A DNA stretch of 64,000 nucleotides. Source: Micromonospora pisi (GTDB lineage Bacteria; Actinomycetota; Actinomycetes; Mycobacteriales; Micromonosporaceae). The notes below the pieces were generated by a model. It made no database searches, was not told where the DNA came from, and was given only the letters and a program-made list of their open reading frames with translations. A program made the translations under genes and the position numbers. This document shows positions 35,684 through 48,181 of the stretch, piece after piece (position 1 is the first letter of the stretch; each line of letters begins with the position of its first letter). The stretch spans positions 3,968,001-4,032,000 of the forward strand of contig NZ_RBKT01000001.1 in assembly GCF_003633685.1 (NCBI RefSeq), given 5' to 3'.

Positions 35684-36447
35684 TCAGGCGGCGGTGAACA
35701 CCCCGTCGCGCAGCAACGGCACCACCTGGGAGACACCGACCTGGGCGGCGATTTCCACATCCTCACCGAATCCGCGGTAGTCCAGCTCCCGCCCGGAAAC
35801 GCAGCCACGGATCGCCGCCGGCAGGTCCGGCACGCTGCTGAGCGCCGCCAGTGCCACGGCCGCCTCGACCGACAGTCCGCCGGGAACGGTGGCGAGCGCG
35901 TCGAGCACGAGCGCCGCCGCGAGATGATCCTCCACGCAGGGCCGGATGGTGCCGTCCGGCCAACGTTCGCCGGCCGCGATCACGCCAATCGGTCTGCTCG
36001 TCGTGCCGTACCCCTGGTCGATCAGCCAGCGCCCGACGGCCGGTGCGTTACGCAGGCACGCGGCCACCACCGGCACGCCACTCGCACTGGCCGCGGCCGA
36101 GATCGTCGAACCGTTCGGTGAAGGAAGCACAAGATCGGAAACGACCGGTGCGGTACGCAACGCCGCTGGCGACAGGGACCAGGGGTGCTCCGGGGTGGCC
36201 GCTCGACGCCCCACCGCCGCCACCGCACCGACCCGCCGCGCGTACTCGGCCGCCTGGGCGCCCCAGGGGAACGGGTACACCCGGATCCCCCGGCTCACCG
36301 CCACCTCGACCGAGGTGGTGAAGGAGAGTACGTCCACCACGACCAGGGCCGAACAGACCCGGCCGAGCTCGGTGGCACCGCCCAGCCCCCAGTCGAAGCG
36401 AGCCCCGGAACCGGGTTGGGCGTAGACGGTGCCGACCAGAGCGTCGG

Positions 36448-36451
<4 letters not shown>
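35684..36451 (-). CDS. 2-phosphosulfolactate phosphatase (ComB) family protein
   Basis: 255 residues from GTG 36451, overlapping the purL stop by four bases (GTGA). ComB-family features are [39 protein letters not shown] and [20 protein letters not shown]. ComB takes part in coenzyme M synthesis in archaea, but no other coenzyme M gene is visible here, and purL linkage suggests another phosphatase substrate. The true role is uncertain. Confidence 0.85.
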
Positions 36452-39185
<2,734 letters not shown>

Positions 39186-39189
<4 letters not shown>

Positions 39190-39869
39190 GCCGGGACTCC
39201 CGCGAGGTGCTTGAGAACGGAGGTGAAGAAGCCGAGGCCGTCGAGCGAGGGGCCGGTCAGTGCCTCCACGGCGTGCTCCGGGTGGGGCATGATGCCCACC
39301 ACGTTGCCCGCCTCGTTGGTGATCGCGGCGATGTCACGCTCCGAGCCGTTGGGGTTGCCACGCTGGTAGCGGGCGACCACCCGACCCTCGGCCTCGAGCT
39401 GGTCGAGGACGTAACGGTCGGCGACGTACCGGCCCTCACCGTTCTTGACCGGGATGAGCACGTCCTGCTCCGGCTGGAAGGTGTTGGTCCAGGCGGTCTT
39501 GACCGCCTCGATCCGCAGCCACTGGTCCCGGTTCCGGAAGTGCAGGTGCTCGTTGCGGGTGAGCGCGCCCGGCAGGAGGTGCGCCTCACAGAGAATCTGG
39601 AAGCCGTTGCAGATGCCGAGCACCGGCATGCCCTCGTGGGCGGCGGCGATCAGGGACTCCATCACCGGGGCGAACCGGGCGATCGCGCCGCAACGCAGGT
39701 AGTCGCCGTAGGAGAAGCCTCCGGGCAGCACCACGGCGTCGACCTGGTGCAGGTCGGGGTCGCCGTGCCAGAGCCGGACCACCTCCGCACCGGCGAGCCG
39801 CGCCGCGCGGGCGGCGTCGCCGTCATCCAGTGACCCGGGGAAGGTCACCACACCGATCCGGGCCGTCAC
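39186..39869 (-). CDS. purQ: Phosphoribosylformylglycinamidine synthase, glutaminase subunit
   Basis: 227 residues, class I glutamine amidotransferase. The nucleophilic Cys is in [12 protein letters not shown] and the His-Glu pair in MPHPEHAVE. It supplies ammonia to PurL. Four-base overlaps with purS upstream and purL downstream show a tightly coupled operon. Confidence 0.97.
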
Positions 39870-40120
39870 GGATGTTCATCCTCGGCATCGACCACACGGA
39901 TCGCGAAATCCTCGATCACGGGGTTGGCCAGCAACTTGTCCGCGATTTCCCGGGCCCGATCAAGGTCCGGTTCACCGGCGAACTCGATCTCGATGCGCCG
40001 ACCGATGCGCACCGAGGAGACGTCGCTGACACCCAGGCGAGGCAGCGCGTTTGCGACGGCCTGGCCCTGAGGATCGAGAATCTCCGGCTTGAGCATGACG
40101 TCGACGACGACGCGAGGCAC
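39866..40120 (-). CDS. purS: Phosphoribosylformylglycinamidine synthase subunit PurS
   Basis: 84 residues: [20 protein letters not shown] and [20 protein letters not shown] are typical of PurS, the small dimer that bridges PurQ and PurL. It is first gene of the purS-purQ-purL-comB-like operon. Confidence 0.96.
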   Translation of the reverse strand: MPRVVVDVMLKPEILDPQGQAVANALPRLGVSDVSSVRIGRRIEIEFAGEPDLDRAREIADKLLANPVIEDFAIRVVDAEDEHP

Positions 40121-40530
40121 TGGGCACTCCTGACTGTGTACGCAGTTGGGTGCCGGCCCATAGGGGCGAGCGGGGCAAGCGTACCTGGCAGAGCCGCCGC
40201 CCGACGCACCGGCCGCCCTGTGGACAAGCCTGTGGAAAATCGCACACCCGCCGCCGACCGGCGCGATCGCGGGGCGACTGCGGCCCGGGCCGGGCTCCGT
40301 CGGCGGTGATCACTCTTCTCCGCGCCGACCGCCGCCCGAAGATCATATCGTGAGGCTTCGATTTGACTCTTGTGAATGGACGACGAACGTCCTAGCGTGT
40401 GGCGTCAAACGTCTCGGCCCCGTACGCCGAACGTTTGATCTTCAAAGCCGTACGGCGGACACCCAACCGCCGTCGGTGGCTCGACCCGACCCGGAAACCC
40501 CGGGTGCCACCCCCGGAAGGAGCCCGTTAG
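40121..40530. other. Intergenic region with DnaA-box-like sites
   Basis: 410 bases between divergent purS and the protease gene, with no supported gene. TGTGGACAA (40219-40227, the reverse of TTGTCCACA, the high-GC DnaA box) and TGTGGAAAA (40231-40239) lie side by side. A hairpin with arms TCAAACGT (40405-40412) and ACGTTTGA (40431-40438), extended by TCGG/CCGA, lies in the probable protease leader. Confidence 0.45.
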
Positions 40531-41217
40531 ATGCGCATCCGCCTCACCCTGGCGACCGTCGCCACCGCTCTCGTCGGTGTCTTCGTCGTCCCCTCCGCCG
40601 CTGCCGCGAGCGACGCGCCGGTCACCCCGCTGATCATCGGCGGCGGTACGGTCTCGTCCGCCCCCTGGGCCGCCGCTGTCTTCAGCAACGGCTCGTTCAC
40701 CTGCTCCGGCACCATCATCGCGTCCCGCTGGGTGCTCACCGCCCGGCACTGCGTCAGCGGCACGATGACGGTCCGGGTCGGCAGCGTCAACCGGACCTCC
40801 GGCGGTGTCACCAGCGGCGTGTCGTCGTACTCCACCCGCTACGACCTCGCCCTGCTCCAACTCTCGACGGCGATCAGCACCTCGTACGTGACGCTCTCCA
40901 GCGCGTACCCGCCGGTCAACTCGACCAATTCGATCTACGGCTGGGGCATGACCTGCTACGAGGGCTGTGGCGCCTCGACCACGCTCAAGACCGCCAACGT
41001 CCGGGTCACCAGCACCAACGTGACCGACGCGTACGGCGGCCGGGCGATCCGCAGCACCCGGATCAACGGCAACGCCTGGCGCGGTGACTCGGGCGGGCCG
41101 GAGTTCTACAACGGCGCCCAGGTCGGCGTCGCCTCCACCGCCGACGGCGTGAACATCCAGAACTACGGCAGTGTGGCGTACAACCGGTCCTGGATCACCT
41201 CGGTCTCCGGGGTCTAG
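40531..41217 (+). CDS. Secreted trypsin-like serine protease (S1)
   Basis: 228 residues. A signal peptide (MRIRLTLATVATALVGVFVV, then PSAAAA) is followed by the IIGGGTVSSAPWAAAV activation-like start. The catalytic triad is His73 (TARHC), Asp106 (YDLALL) and Ser187 (GDSGGP). There is a GGAAGGAG ribosome site. It is an extracellular endopeptidase. Residues close to the S1 pocket (NAWRGDSGGP) do not clearly predict specificity. Confidence 0.92.
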   Translation: MRIRLTLATVATALVGVFVVPSAAAASDAPVTPLIIGGGTVSSAPWAAAVFSNGSFTCSGTIIASRWVLTARHCVSGTMTVRVGSVNRTSGGVTSGVSSYSTRYDLALLQLSTAISTSYVTLSSAYPPVNSTNSIYGWGMTCYEGCGASTTLKTANVRVTSTNVTDAYGGRAIRSTRINGNAWRGDSGGPEFYNGAQVGVASTADGVNIQNYGSVAYNRSWITSVSGV

Positions 41218-41398
41218 TCCTCCTCAGGGGTACGGCGCGGACGTTCCGGATCACCCCGGGCGTCCGCGCCGCGCGGTTTCCGACGGGGGAGGATCGATCC
41301 CGCCGGCCGTGCCGTTCATCCGTCGCCACACCGTTGCGGGCCCGGCACACCCTTCCCGTCCCGGCACGTCGTTCTACCGCCGCGCGCGGTTTTGCAGC

Positions 41399-41923
41399 AT
41401 GAGCCGACGTGAACAGACCTCACAATTGCCTTCACCTCCGCTCTGCCAGCATCAACACGTGCTGGTCGTGACGACGGATGTCCTTCCCGGGTACGAGATC
41501 CGCGCAGTCCTCGGCGAAGTAGTGTCATCGATGGCCCGAACCCGAAACCCGTACCGCGAAGGGGTGAAGAACCTCCGCGGTGGGGCATACGACCCGAAAG
41601 CCCCGGAGAACCTCACCCGGTGGCGGACGGAGGCGGTGGCCAATCTGGGCGAAGAAGCCCGCCGGCTCGGCGCGAACGCCGTGATCGGCATGCGTTTCGA
41701 CCACCGCGAGGTGGGCGAGATGTGGATGGAACTCTGCGCGTACGGTACCGCGGTCGTGATCCGGGAGCAGCCGAAGGCGCCGCTGCCGGACGAGCCGCTC
41801 GCCGCCGCCGAAATGGCGCACAGCGCGGAGATCCTGCCTGATCCGATCGGGGTGTCCGAGCCGCCGACCGCGCCCGACCTACGCAGTGCGGCGGAGACGC
41901 CGACGCCCCGCCCGAACACCTGA
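41399..41923 (+). CDS. YbjQ/UPF0145-type protein
   Basis: 174 residues from ATG 41399; the conserved domain begins at VLVVTTDVLPGYEIRAVLGE, so GTG 41459 is an equally plausible start. Other family motifs are RLGANAVIGMRFDHREVG and ELCAYGTAVVI. The family is also called putative heavy-metal-binding domain and forms oligomeric beta-rings; its role is not settled. A disordered Pro-rich tail of about 50 residues follows. Confidence 0.78.
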   Translation: MSRREQTSQLPSPPLCQHQHVLVVTTDVLPGYEIRAVLGEVVSSMARTRNPYREGVKNLRGGAYDPKAPENLTRWRTEAVANLGEEARRLGANAVIGMRFDHREVGEMWMELCAYGTAVVIREQPKAPLPDEPLAAAEMAHSAEILPDPIGVSEPPTAPDLRSAAETPTPRPNT

Positions 41924-41929
41924 CCGGTC

Positions 41930-41967
41930 AACCCGCGGTGGCGTACAGGGGTGCGCCACCGCGGGTT
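41930..41967. terminator. Bidirectional terminator hairpin
   Basis: AACCCGCGGTGGCG (41930-41943) pairs perfectly with CGCCACCGCGGGTT (41954-41967), between the convergent YbjQ-like gene and purB. Confidence 0.65.
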
Positions 41968-41977
41968 CCGGAACAGG

Positions 41978-43432
41978 TCAGAGGATCGGCGCGGGCTGGT
42001 AGCCGGCCGCGTCCGGGTGCGCCGCGACCACCTCGGCGACCCGGTCGGCGATCGCCCGCACCTGGGCCGACGCCGCGCCCGCGAAGGCCGCCCGGTCGGC
42101 GACCAGCGCGTCGATCTCGCTCCGGGTCAGGCCGAGCCGACCATCGGTGGCGAGCCGATCGAAGAGGTCGTTCTCGGTCGTACCCTTCTCCCGCATGGCC
42201 AACGCGACCGCGACCGCGTGCTCCTTGATCACCTCGTGCGCGGTCTCCCGGCCCACACCCCGGCGGACCGCCGCGACCAGGAGCTTCGTGGTCGCCAGGA
42301 AGGGCAGGTAGCGGTCCAGTTCGCGGGCGATCACCGCTGGGTACGCGCCGAACTCGTCGAGCACCGTCAGGAAGGTCTGGAACAGGCCGTCGGCGGCGAA
42401 GAACGCGTCCGGCAGTGCCACCCGGCGGACCACGGAACAGGAGACGTCCCCCTCGTTCCACTGGTCACCGGCGAGTTCACCGACCATCGACAGGTAACCC
42501 CGGATGACCACGGCGAGCCCGTTGACCCGCTCGCTCGACCGGGTGTTCATCTTGTGCGGCATCGCGCTGGAGCCGACCTGGCCGGGGCGGAAGCCCTCGG
42601 TGACCAGTTCCTGGCCGACCATCAGCCGGATCGTGGTGGCCAACGACGACGGCGCCGCCGCGGTCTGGGCCAGAGCGGCCAGTACGTCGAAGTCGAGTGA
42701 GCGCGGGTAGACCTGGCCGACGCTGTCCAGCACCCGGCGGAAGCCGAGGTGCCCGGCGACCCTTCGCTCCAGCTCGGCCAGGCGCTCGTCGTCCCCGTCG
42801 AAGAGGTCGAGCTGGTCGGCGGCGGTGCCGACCGGCCCCTTGATTCCCCGCAGCGGGTACCGGTCGATCAGGTCGCTCAGCCGCTCGTACCCGATCAGCA
42901 GTTCCTCGGCGGCCGACGCGAACCGCTTGCCCAGCGTGGTGGCCTGCGCCGCGACGTTGTGCGAACGCCCGGTCATGACCAGGTCGGAGTGCTCGACCGC
43001 GAGCCGGGCCAGCCGGGCCAGCGTGGCGACCACCCGGTCCCGGACCAGTTCCAGCGAGGCGCGGATCTGGAGCTGTTCGACGTTCTCGGTCAGGTCGCGG
43101 GAGGTCATCCCCTTGTGCACGTGCTCGTGTCCGGCGAGAGCGCTGAACTCCTCGATCCGCGCCTTGACGTCGTGCCGGGTGACCCGTTCCCGGGCCGCGA
43201 TCGAGTCCAGGTCGACCTGGTCGAGCACCCGCTCGTACGCCTCGACCACGCCGTCCGGCAGCGGTACACCCAGATCCCGCTGGGCCCGGAGTACGGCGAG
43301 CCAGAGCCGCCGTTCCATCCGGATCTTCTCTTCCGGCGACCAGAGCTGGACCAGCTCGGTCGAGGCGTACCGGCCGGCGAGCACGTTGGGGACCTGGGGG
43401 CGATTCTGGTTGCTCTGCGTCACGTACCTCAT
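41978..43432 (-). CDS. purB: Adenylosuccinate lyase
   Basis: 484 residues of the fumarase/aspartase superfamily. The signature SSAMPHKMNTRSSERVNGLA carries the flexible catalytic loop; TGRSHNVAAQATTLGKRFAS and EHVHKGMTSRDLTENVEQLQ supply active-site residues. It acts twice in purine synthesis, on SAICAR and adenylosuccinate. GTG 43423 is an alternative start. The following 140 bases hold a dispersed repeat. Confidence 0.96.
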   Translation of the reverse strand: MRYVTQSNQNRPQVPNVLAGRYASTELVQLWSPEEKIRMERRLWLAVLRAQRDLGVPLPDGVVEAYERVLDQVDLDSIAARERVTRHDVKARIEEFSALAGHEHVHKGMTSRDLTENVEQLQIRASLELVRDRVVATLARLARLAVEHSDLVMTGRSHNVAAQATTLGKRFASAAEELLIGYERLSDLIDRYPLRGIKGPVGTAADQLDLFDGDDERLAELERRVAGHLGFRRVLDSVGQVYPRSLDFDVLAALAQTAAAPSSLATTIRLMVGQELVTEGFRPGQVGSSAMPHKMNTRSSERVNGLAVVIRGYLSMVGELAGDQWNEGDVSCSVVRRVALPDAFFAADGLFQTFLTVLDEFGAYPAVIARELDRYLPFLATTKLLVAAVRRGVGRETAHEVIKEHAVAVALAMREKGTTENDLFDRLATDGRLGLTRSEIDALVADRAAFAGAASAQVRAIADRVAEVVAAHPDAAGYQPAPIL

Positions 43433-43503
43433 TCTCCCGCACCGCCGGTCGCCACCCCGACCCAGGCCACCGGCAGCGGCGGCCGTCGCCGTCGAACGCG
43501 GTT

Positions 43504-43557
43504 GATCATGAAGTTGGCGCGGATCCCGGGGCTGGAATCCGCGCCAACTTCATGATC
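43504..43557. repeat. Dispersed hairpin repeat, family 1, copy 2
   Basis: Perfect 21-bp inverted arms (43504-43524 and 43537-43557) share the core TGATCATGAAGTTGGCGCG with copies at 3088 and 60078. It lies upstream of purB and downstream of htpG on the same strand and could terminate htpG. Confidence 0.88.
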
Positions 43558-43572
43558 GACAAATCAGGGGAT

Positions 43573-45498
43573 CTAGAGGGTACGGGCCAGCCGGTCGGCG
43601 AGGAGGCGGGCGAACCGGGCCGGGTCGGCGAGTTCGCCGCCCTCGGCGAGCAGTGCGGTCCCGTAGAGGAGTTCGGCGGTCTCGGCGACCGCCGGCTCGT
43701 CGGCGCGCTGCTCATGGGCCTTACGCAGCCCGCTCACCAGCGGATGCGTCGGGTTGAGTTCGAGGACCCGCTTGATCTGCGGCACCTCGTGCCCCATCGC
43801 GCGGTACATCCGCTCCAACGTCGGCGTCATGTCCTGCGCGTCGCCGACCAGCACCGCCGGCGAGGTGGTGAGGCGGGACGAGAGCCGGACCTCCTTCACC
43901 TGCTCCGCCAACTGGGCCGAAAGCCACGACAGCAGCGGAGCGAACTCCTCCTTCTGCTGTGCGCGCTCCGGCTCGTCCTCCTCCTTCTCCTGCTCGGCGT
44001 CGAGGTCGACCTGCCCCTTGGCGATCGAGCGCAACTGCTTGCCGTCGAACTCGCGAACCGCCTCGACCCACATCTCGTCGACCGGATCGGTCAGCAGCAG
44101 CACCTCGTAGCCCTTGGCGTTGAACGCCTCCATGTGCGGCGAGTTCTCAATCATCGAGCGGGACTCGCCGGTCATGTAGTAGATGTCCGACTGCCCCTCC
44201 TTCATCCGCTCCACGTACTGGGCGAGGGTGACCAACTGCTCCGCATCCCGGGTGGAGGCGAAGGAGGAGATGTCGAGGATGGCGCGCTGGTTGTCGAAGT
44301 CGTTCAGCAGCCCCTCCTTGACCGCCCGGCCGAACTCCTGCCAGAAGGTGCGGTACCGGTCGGCGTCGGAGGCCATCAGGTCCTTCACCGTCGACAGCAC
44401 CTTCTTGACCAGCCGACGGCGCATCAGCTGGATCTGGCGGTCCTGCTGGAGGATCTCCCGGGAGATGTTCAGCGAGAGGTCCTGCGCGTCCACGACACCC
44501 TTGACGAAACGCAGGTACTCCGGCATCAGCGCCTGGCAGTCGTCCATGATGAACACGCGCTTGACGTACAGCTGAATGCCGAGCTTGGCGTCCCGGGTGA
44601 ACAGGTCGAAGGGGGCCTGGGACGGGATGAAGAGCAGGGCCTCGTACTCGAAGGTCCCCTCGCCCTTCATGTGGATGATCTCGAGCGGGTCGTTCCAGTC
44701 ACGGCTGATGTGCCGGTAGAACTCCTTGTACTCCTCGTCAGCGACCTCGGTACGCGGTCGCGCCCAGAGCGCCTTCATCGAGTTGAGCGTCGTGACCTCG
44801 GTCTCCGTCGCCCCGTCGGGCTCGCCCTCGACCGCCGGCCGCTCGACCGTCATCCGGATCGGCCAGGCGATGAAGTCGGAGTAACGCTTGACCAGTTCCC
44901 GGATCTTCCACTCGGCGGTGTAGTCGAAGAGCTGGTCCTCGGCGTCCTCCGGCTTGAGGTGCACCGTGACGGCCGTGCCCTGGGGCGCCTCGTCCACCGA
45001 CTCGATGGTGTACGTCCCGGAGCCGGTGGACTCCCACCGGGTGGCGGTCTGCTCACCGGCACGTCGGCTGACCAACGTGACGTTGTCGGCCACCATGAAG
45101 GTCGAGTAGAAGCCGACGCCGAACTGCCCGATCAGATCCTGCGAGGCGGCCGCGTCCTTCGACTCCTTCAGCTGCCGCAGCAGCTCGGCGGTGCCGGACT
45201 TCGCGATCGTGCCGATCAGCCCCACGACCTCGTCCCGGGACATCCCGATGCCGTTGTCACGTACGGTCAGCGTGCGCTGCTCGCGATCGACCTCGATCTC
45301 GATGTGCAGGTCGGTCGTGTCGGCCGGTAGATCCTTGTCGACCAACGATTCCAGTCGCAGTTTGTCCAATGCGTCCGAAGCGTTGGAGATCAGCTCGCGC
45401 AGAAAGATGTCCTTGTTCGAATAAATCGAGTGGATCATCAACTGCAAGAGCTGGCGCGCCTCTGCCTGGAACTCGAGCGTTTCGACCCCGGTACTCAT
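43573..45498 (-). CDS. htpG: Molecular chaperone HtpG (Hsp90)
   Basis: 641 residues. The N-terminal GHKL ATPase is clear (SNKDIFLRELISNASDALDK, DNGIGMSRDEV, GQFGVGFYSTFMV), followed by the middle domain (RVFIMDDCQALMPEYLRFVK) and C-terminal dimerisation domain. It is an ATP-dependent cytosolic chaperone. No CIRCE or HAIR element was seen upstream. Confidence 0.97.
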   Translation of the reverse strand: MSTGVETLEFQAEARQLLQLMIHSIYSNKDIFLRELISNASDALDKLRLESLVDKDLPADTTDLHIEIEVDREQRTLTVRDNGIGMSRDEVVGLIGTIAKSGTAELLRQLKESKDAAASQDLIGQFGVGFYSTFMVADNVTLVSRRAGEQTATRWESTGSGTYTIESVDEAPQGTAVTVHLKPEDAEDQLFDYTAEWKIRELVKRYSDFIAWPIRMTVERPAVEGEPDGATETEVTTLNSMKALWARPRTEVADEEYKEFYRHISRDWNDPLEIIHMKGEGTFEYEALLFIPSQAPFDLFTRDAKLGIQLYVKRVFIMDDCQALMPEYLRFVKGVVDAQDLSLNISREILQQDRQIQLMRRRLVKKVLSTVKDLMASDADRYRTFWQEFGRAVKEGLLNDFDNQRAILDISSFASTRDAEQLVTLAQYVERMKEGQSDIYYMTGESRSMIENSPHMEAFNAKGYEVLLLTDPVDEMWVEAVREFDGKQLRSIAKGQVDLDAEQEKEEDEPERAQQKEEFAPLLSWLSAQLAEQVKEVRLSSRLTTSPAVLVGDAQDMTPTLERMYRAMGHEVPQIKRVLELNPTHPLVSGLRKAHEQRADEPAVAETAELLYGTALLAEGGELADPARFARLLADRLARTL

Positions 45499-45849
45499 GG
45501 AACCTCACTTCCACTGACGGACCATCTGGACGGATCGTACGACCTCCACGGGTGATCTCCACTACCGACGCGAGGGCCCCGACAGTGGCCAGCGACGGAG
45601 ACGCGCCCGCCTCGGGGACGTACGCCCGACCCCCGGGTCCGGACCGCGCAACTCCCCGTTCGGGGACAACGATCCGGGCCCCCGAAGCGAAAGCGCCTTC
45701 ACCGCGATAGCTGGATTTTTCGGATTCTCAGCAATGCGGGGTAATACGCCCGGGAGTTTGCCGCTGCAAAGCGTGACGACCCAACCACAATTAAATGTGG
45801 CATTGCCTGCCAAGATCGACCGATCAAAGCGGCAGGTAACGTCTGCGGA
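45499..45849. other. Intergenic region between htpG and the kinase gene
   Basis: 351 bases between divergent genes, with no supported gene. CCACA-N6-TGTGG (45785-45800) forms a small palindrome in AT-richer sequence 50 bases before the kinase start and may be an operator or promoter part. Confidence 0.35.
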
Positions 45850-48126
45850 ATGGGTGAGAAGCTACCACGCCACATTACTGATCGGTACGTTCTGGTGGAG
45901 CGAATTGGTCAGGGCGGCATGGGTCGGGTCTGGCGAGCCCGTGACGAGATGCTTCAGCGCGACGTGGCGGTGAAGGAAATCGTTCCCCCGCCCGGCCTGA
46001 CCGACCAGGCGCGGGCGGAACTGCGCGAGCGTTCCCTACGCGAGGCGCGCGCGATCGCACGACTCAGCCACCCCAACGCTGTCCAGGTCTTCGATGTCCT
46101 GACCAGCGACGGCGAACCGTGGATCGTGATGGAGTACATCCCCTCCCGGTCGCTGGACGCAGCGATCAACACGGAAGGGCCGCTCTCACCCATCCGGGCG
46201 GCCAAGATCGGACTGGGCGTGCTCGGCGCGCTCCGCGCGGCCCACCAGTCCGGAATCATGCACCGCGACGTGAAACCGGCCAACATCCTGCTCGCCGACG
46301 ACGGCCGGATCGTGCTCACCGACTTCGGACTGGCCACCGCCGTCGAGGACACGAACCTGACGCTCAGCGGCGTGGTGCTCGGTTCACCCGCGTACGTCGC
46401 GCCGGAGCGGGCCATGTCGGGCATCGTGGGCGTCGAGGGGGACCTCTGGTCGCTCGGCGCCACCCTGTTCGCCGCCGTCGAGGGCCGCTCGCCGTACGCC
46501 CGGCCGTCCAGTCTGATGAGCCTCACCGCGCTCGCCACCGAACCGCCACCGGTCGCCGAACGCGCCGGGCCACTGGCCCCGGTGCTGGAAGGTCTGCTCC
46601 GCAAGGACCCGGTCGAACGCATGGACGTCGAGTCCACCGAACGGCTGCTGCGAGACATTCTCCAGGAACCCCCGAACGAGCCGCCGAAGGTCGGTTGGAC
46701 CGAGCCCGAGTACGGCCGGCAGCGCCCACGGCCGGCGCTCTCCTTTGTCATGGCGCCCGGGTTGTCGCAGTCGCCCACTCCGGGTCGGGACGAGGAGTCC
46801 GCCACCGCCGCTCCCCCCGCCGTCGAAGCGACCGACACGGGTTGGAGCGGTGACACCGGACGAGCCGACAGCGCCGGATCGACGGAGAGCGGTGGCTGGC
46901 CCGGCGGCTTCGGGACGACCGCTGACAGCGGTGCCGGTCCGGACGCTGACACCGGGGCCGAGGCCGAGGCTGGATGGAACGCCGAGGAGGTCACGCCCGC
47001 CACCCGGATCCGCAACGCGCGGCGAGTCTGGCTGGTCGGCGCCCTCGCGGCGGTCGTCCTGCTCGGCATCGCGGTCGCCGTACCGCTGGTCAATCGCGAA
47101 CAATCGGCGGCGATGAGCAGCGACTCCTCCGAACCGGGCGCGGCCGGCACCGATCAGGTCACGCCCCCGACGTCACCCGGGTCGACGCCTGCCGCGACCG
47201 GCGGCCCGCTGCCCGCCCTCACCTGGTCCAGCCACCGGGACAGCGCCGGGTTCACCGTGCCCGTGCCGAACGGATGGCGAATCCAACGGGAGGGCGCCAG
47301 GGTCGAGTTCCGGGAACCGACCGGTCAACGACTTCTCGCGATCACCCCGACCACCAGCCCGAAGCCCGACCCGCTGGCGGAGTTGACCAGCCGTGAGCGG
47401 AGCCGACCCACCGACGGGCAGTTCCAGGGTTATCAGCGGATCGCGCTCGCCTCGGCGGACTACTACCTGGGCGCGGCCGACTGGGAGTGGACCTACCGGA
47501 CCAACACCAAAGACGTGATCCACGTACGCCAGCGCGACGTCATCACGGGGAAACAGCAGGGGTACACGATTTTCTGGGCCACGCCGGATTCCGGCTGGAA
47601 GGCGAGCGAGTCGGCGTTCCAACGCATCGTCACCGGCTTCCGGCCGGCGCCGACGTCCACCCCGACCGCTACCCCCGAGAGCACCAAACCGAGGGTCGAT
47701 CCGTCGGTCAAGCCGAGCACCACACCCAACCTGCCGCGCTACCAACTCGTCGGGGTGGCGAGCAACCGGTGCCTCGACATCAGCAACCCGGTCTCGGTCA
47801 GCCCGGTTCGGCTGCGGATCTGGGACTGTGGCGCCCGCGGTGACCGGAACCAGAGCTGGAGCTTCCCCGCCGACGGCACCGTCAGGCTGCTGGACAGGTG
47901 CATGGAGGTCGCGAACGGTTCCCGGGAGAACGCGGCCGTCATCCAGTGGGCCACCTGCACCGGCGGAGCGGCGCAGCGGTTCACCCTGAACGCTCAGCAG
48001 CAACTGGTCAACGTCGGCAGCGGCAAGTGCCTGGACGTACAGGACATGGTCAACGACAACGGGGGCGTACTCCAGCAGTTCACCTGCAACAACGGGGCGC
48101 TTCACCAGAAGTGGAAGCGGGTCTGA
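45850..48126 (+). CDS. Receptor Ser/Thr protein kinase with extracellular ricin-type lectin domain
   Basis: 758 residues. The N-terminal kinase (about 10-275) has the glycine loop GQGGMG (20-25), Lys42 (VAVKE), HRDVKPAN from 138 and DFG from 158. A disordered linker and one membrane helix (about 392-413) follow. The outer part has a module with GFTVPVPNGWRI and, from about 631, a ricin B-type domain (NRCLDIS, RCMEVANGS, KCLDVQD). It probably senses a carbohydrate or wall polymer and signals inside. PASTA repeats, usual in PknB, are absent. Confidence 0.9.
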   Translation: MGEKLPRHITDRYVLVERIGQGGMGRVWRARDEMLQRDVAVKEIVPPPGLTDQARAELRERSLREARAIARLSHPNAVQVFDVLTSDGEPWIVMEYIPSRSLDAAINTEGPLSPIRAAKIGLGVLGALRAAHQSGIMHRDVKPANILLADDGRIVLTDFGLATAVEDTNLTLSGVVLGSPAYVAPERAMSGIVGVEGDLWSLGATLFAAVEGRSPYARPSSLMSLTALATEPPPVAERAGPLAPVLEGLLRKDPVERMDVESTERLLRDILQEPPNEPPKVGWTEPEYGRQRPRPALSFVMAPGLSQSPTPGRDEESATAAPPAVEATDTGWSGDTGRADSAGSTESGGWPGGFGTTADSGAGPDADTGAEAEAGWNAEEVTPATRIRNARRVWLVGALAAVVLLGIAVAVPLVNREQSAAMSSDSSEPGAAGTDQVTPPTSPGSTPAATGGPLPALTWSSHRDSAGFTVPVPNGWRIQREGARVEFREPTGQRLLAITPTTSPKPDPLAELTSRERSRPTDGQFQGYQRIALASADYYLGAADWEWTYRTNTKDVIHVRQRDVITGKQQGYTIFWATPDSGWKASESAFQRIVTGFRPAPTSTPTATPESTKPRVDPSVKPSTTPNLPRYQLVGVASNRCLDISNPVSVSPVRLRIWDCGARGDRNQSWSFPADGTVRLLDRCMEVANGSRENAAVIQWATCTGGAAQRFTLNAQQQLVNVGSGKCLDVQDMVNDNGGVLQQFTCNNGALHQKWKRV

Positions 48127-48133
48127 CCGCAGC

Positions 48134-48166
48134 GGCGGTCGGCCCGCGCGGTGCGGGCGGACCGCC
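48134..48166. terminator. Bidirectional terminator hairpin
   Basis: GGCGGTC (48134-48140) and GACCGCC (48160-48166) enclose an inner GCCCGC/GCGGGC stem with one G/G mismatch. It lies between the convergent kinase and CGNR genes. Confidence 0.55.
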
Positions 48167-48181
48167 GTTGGCGGGCTTACG

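Noticed and set aside
45499-45560. Heat-shock operator (CIRCE or HAIR) upstream of htpG
   Set aside because: Neither TTAGCACTC-N9-GAGTGCTAA nor CTTGAGT-N7-ACTCAAG is present.
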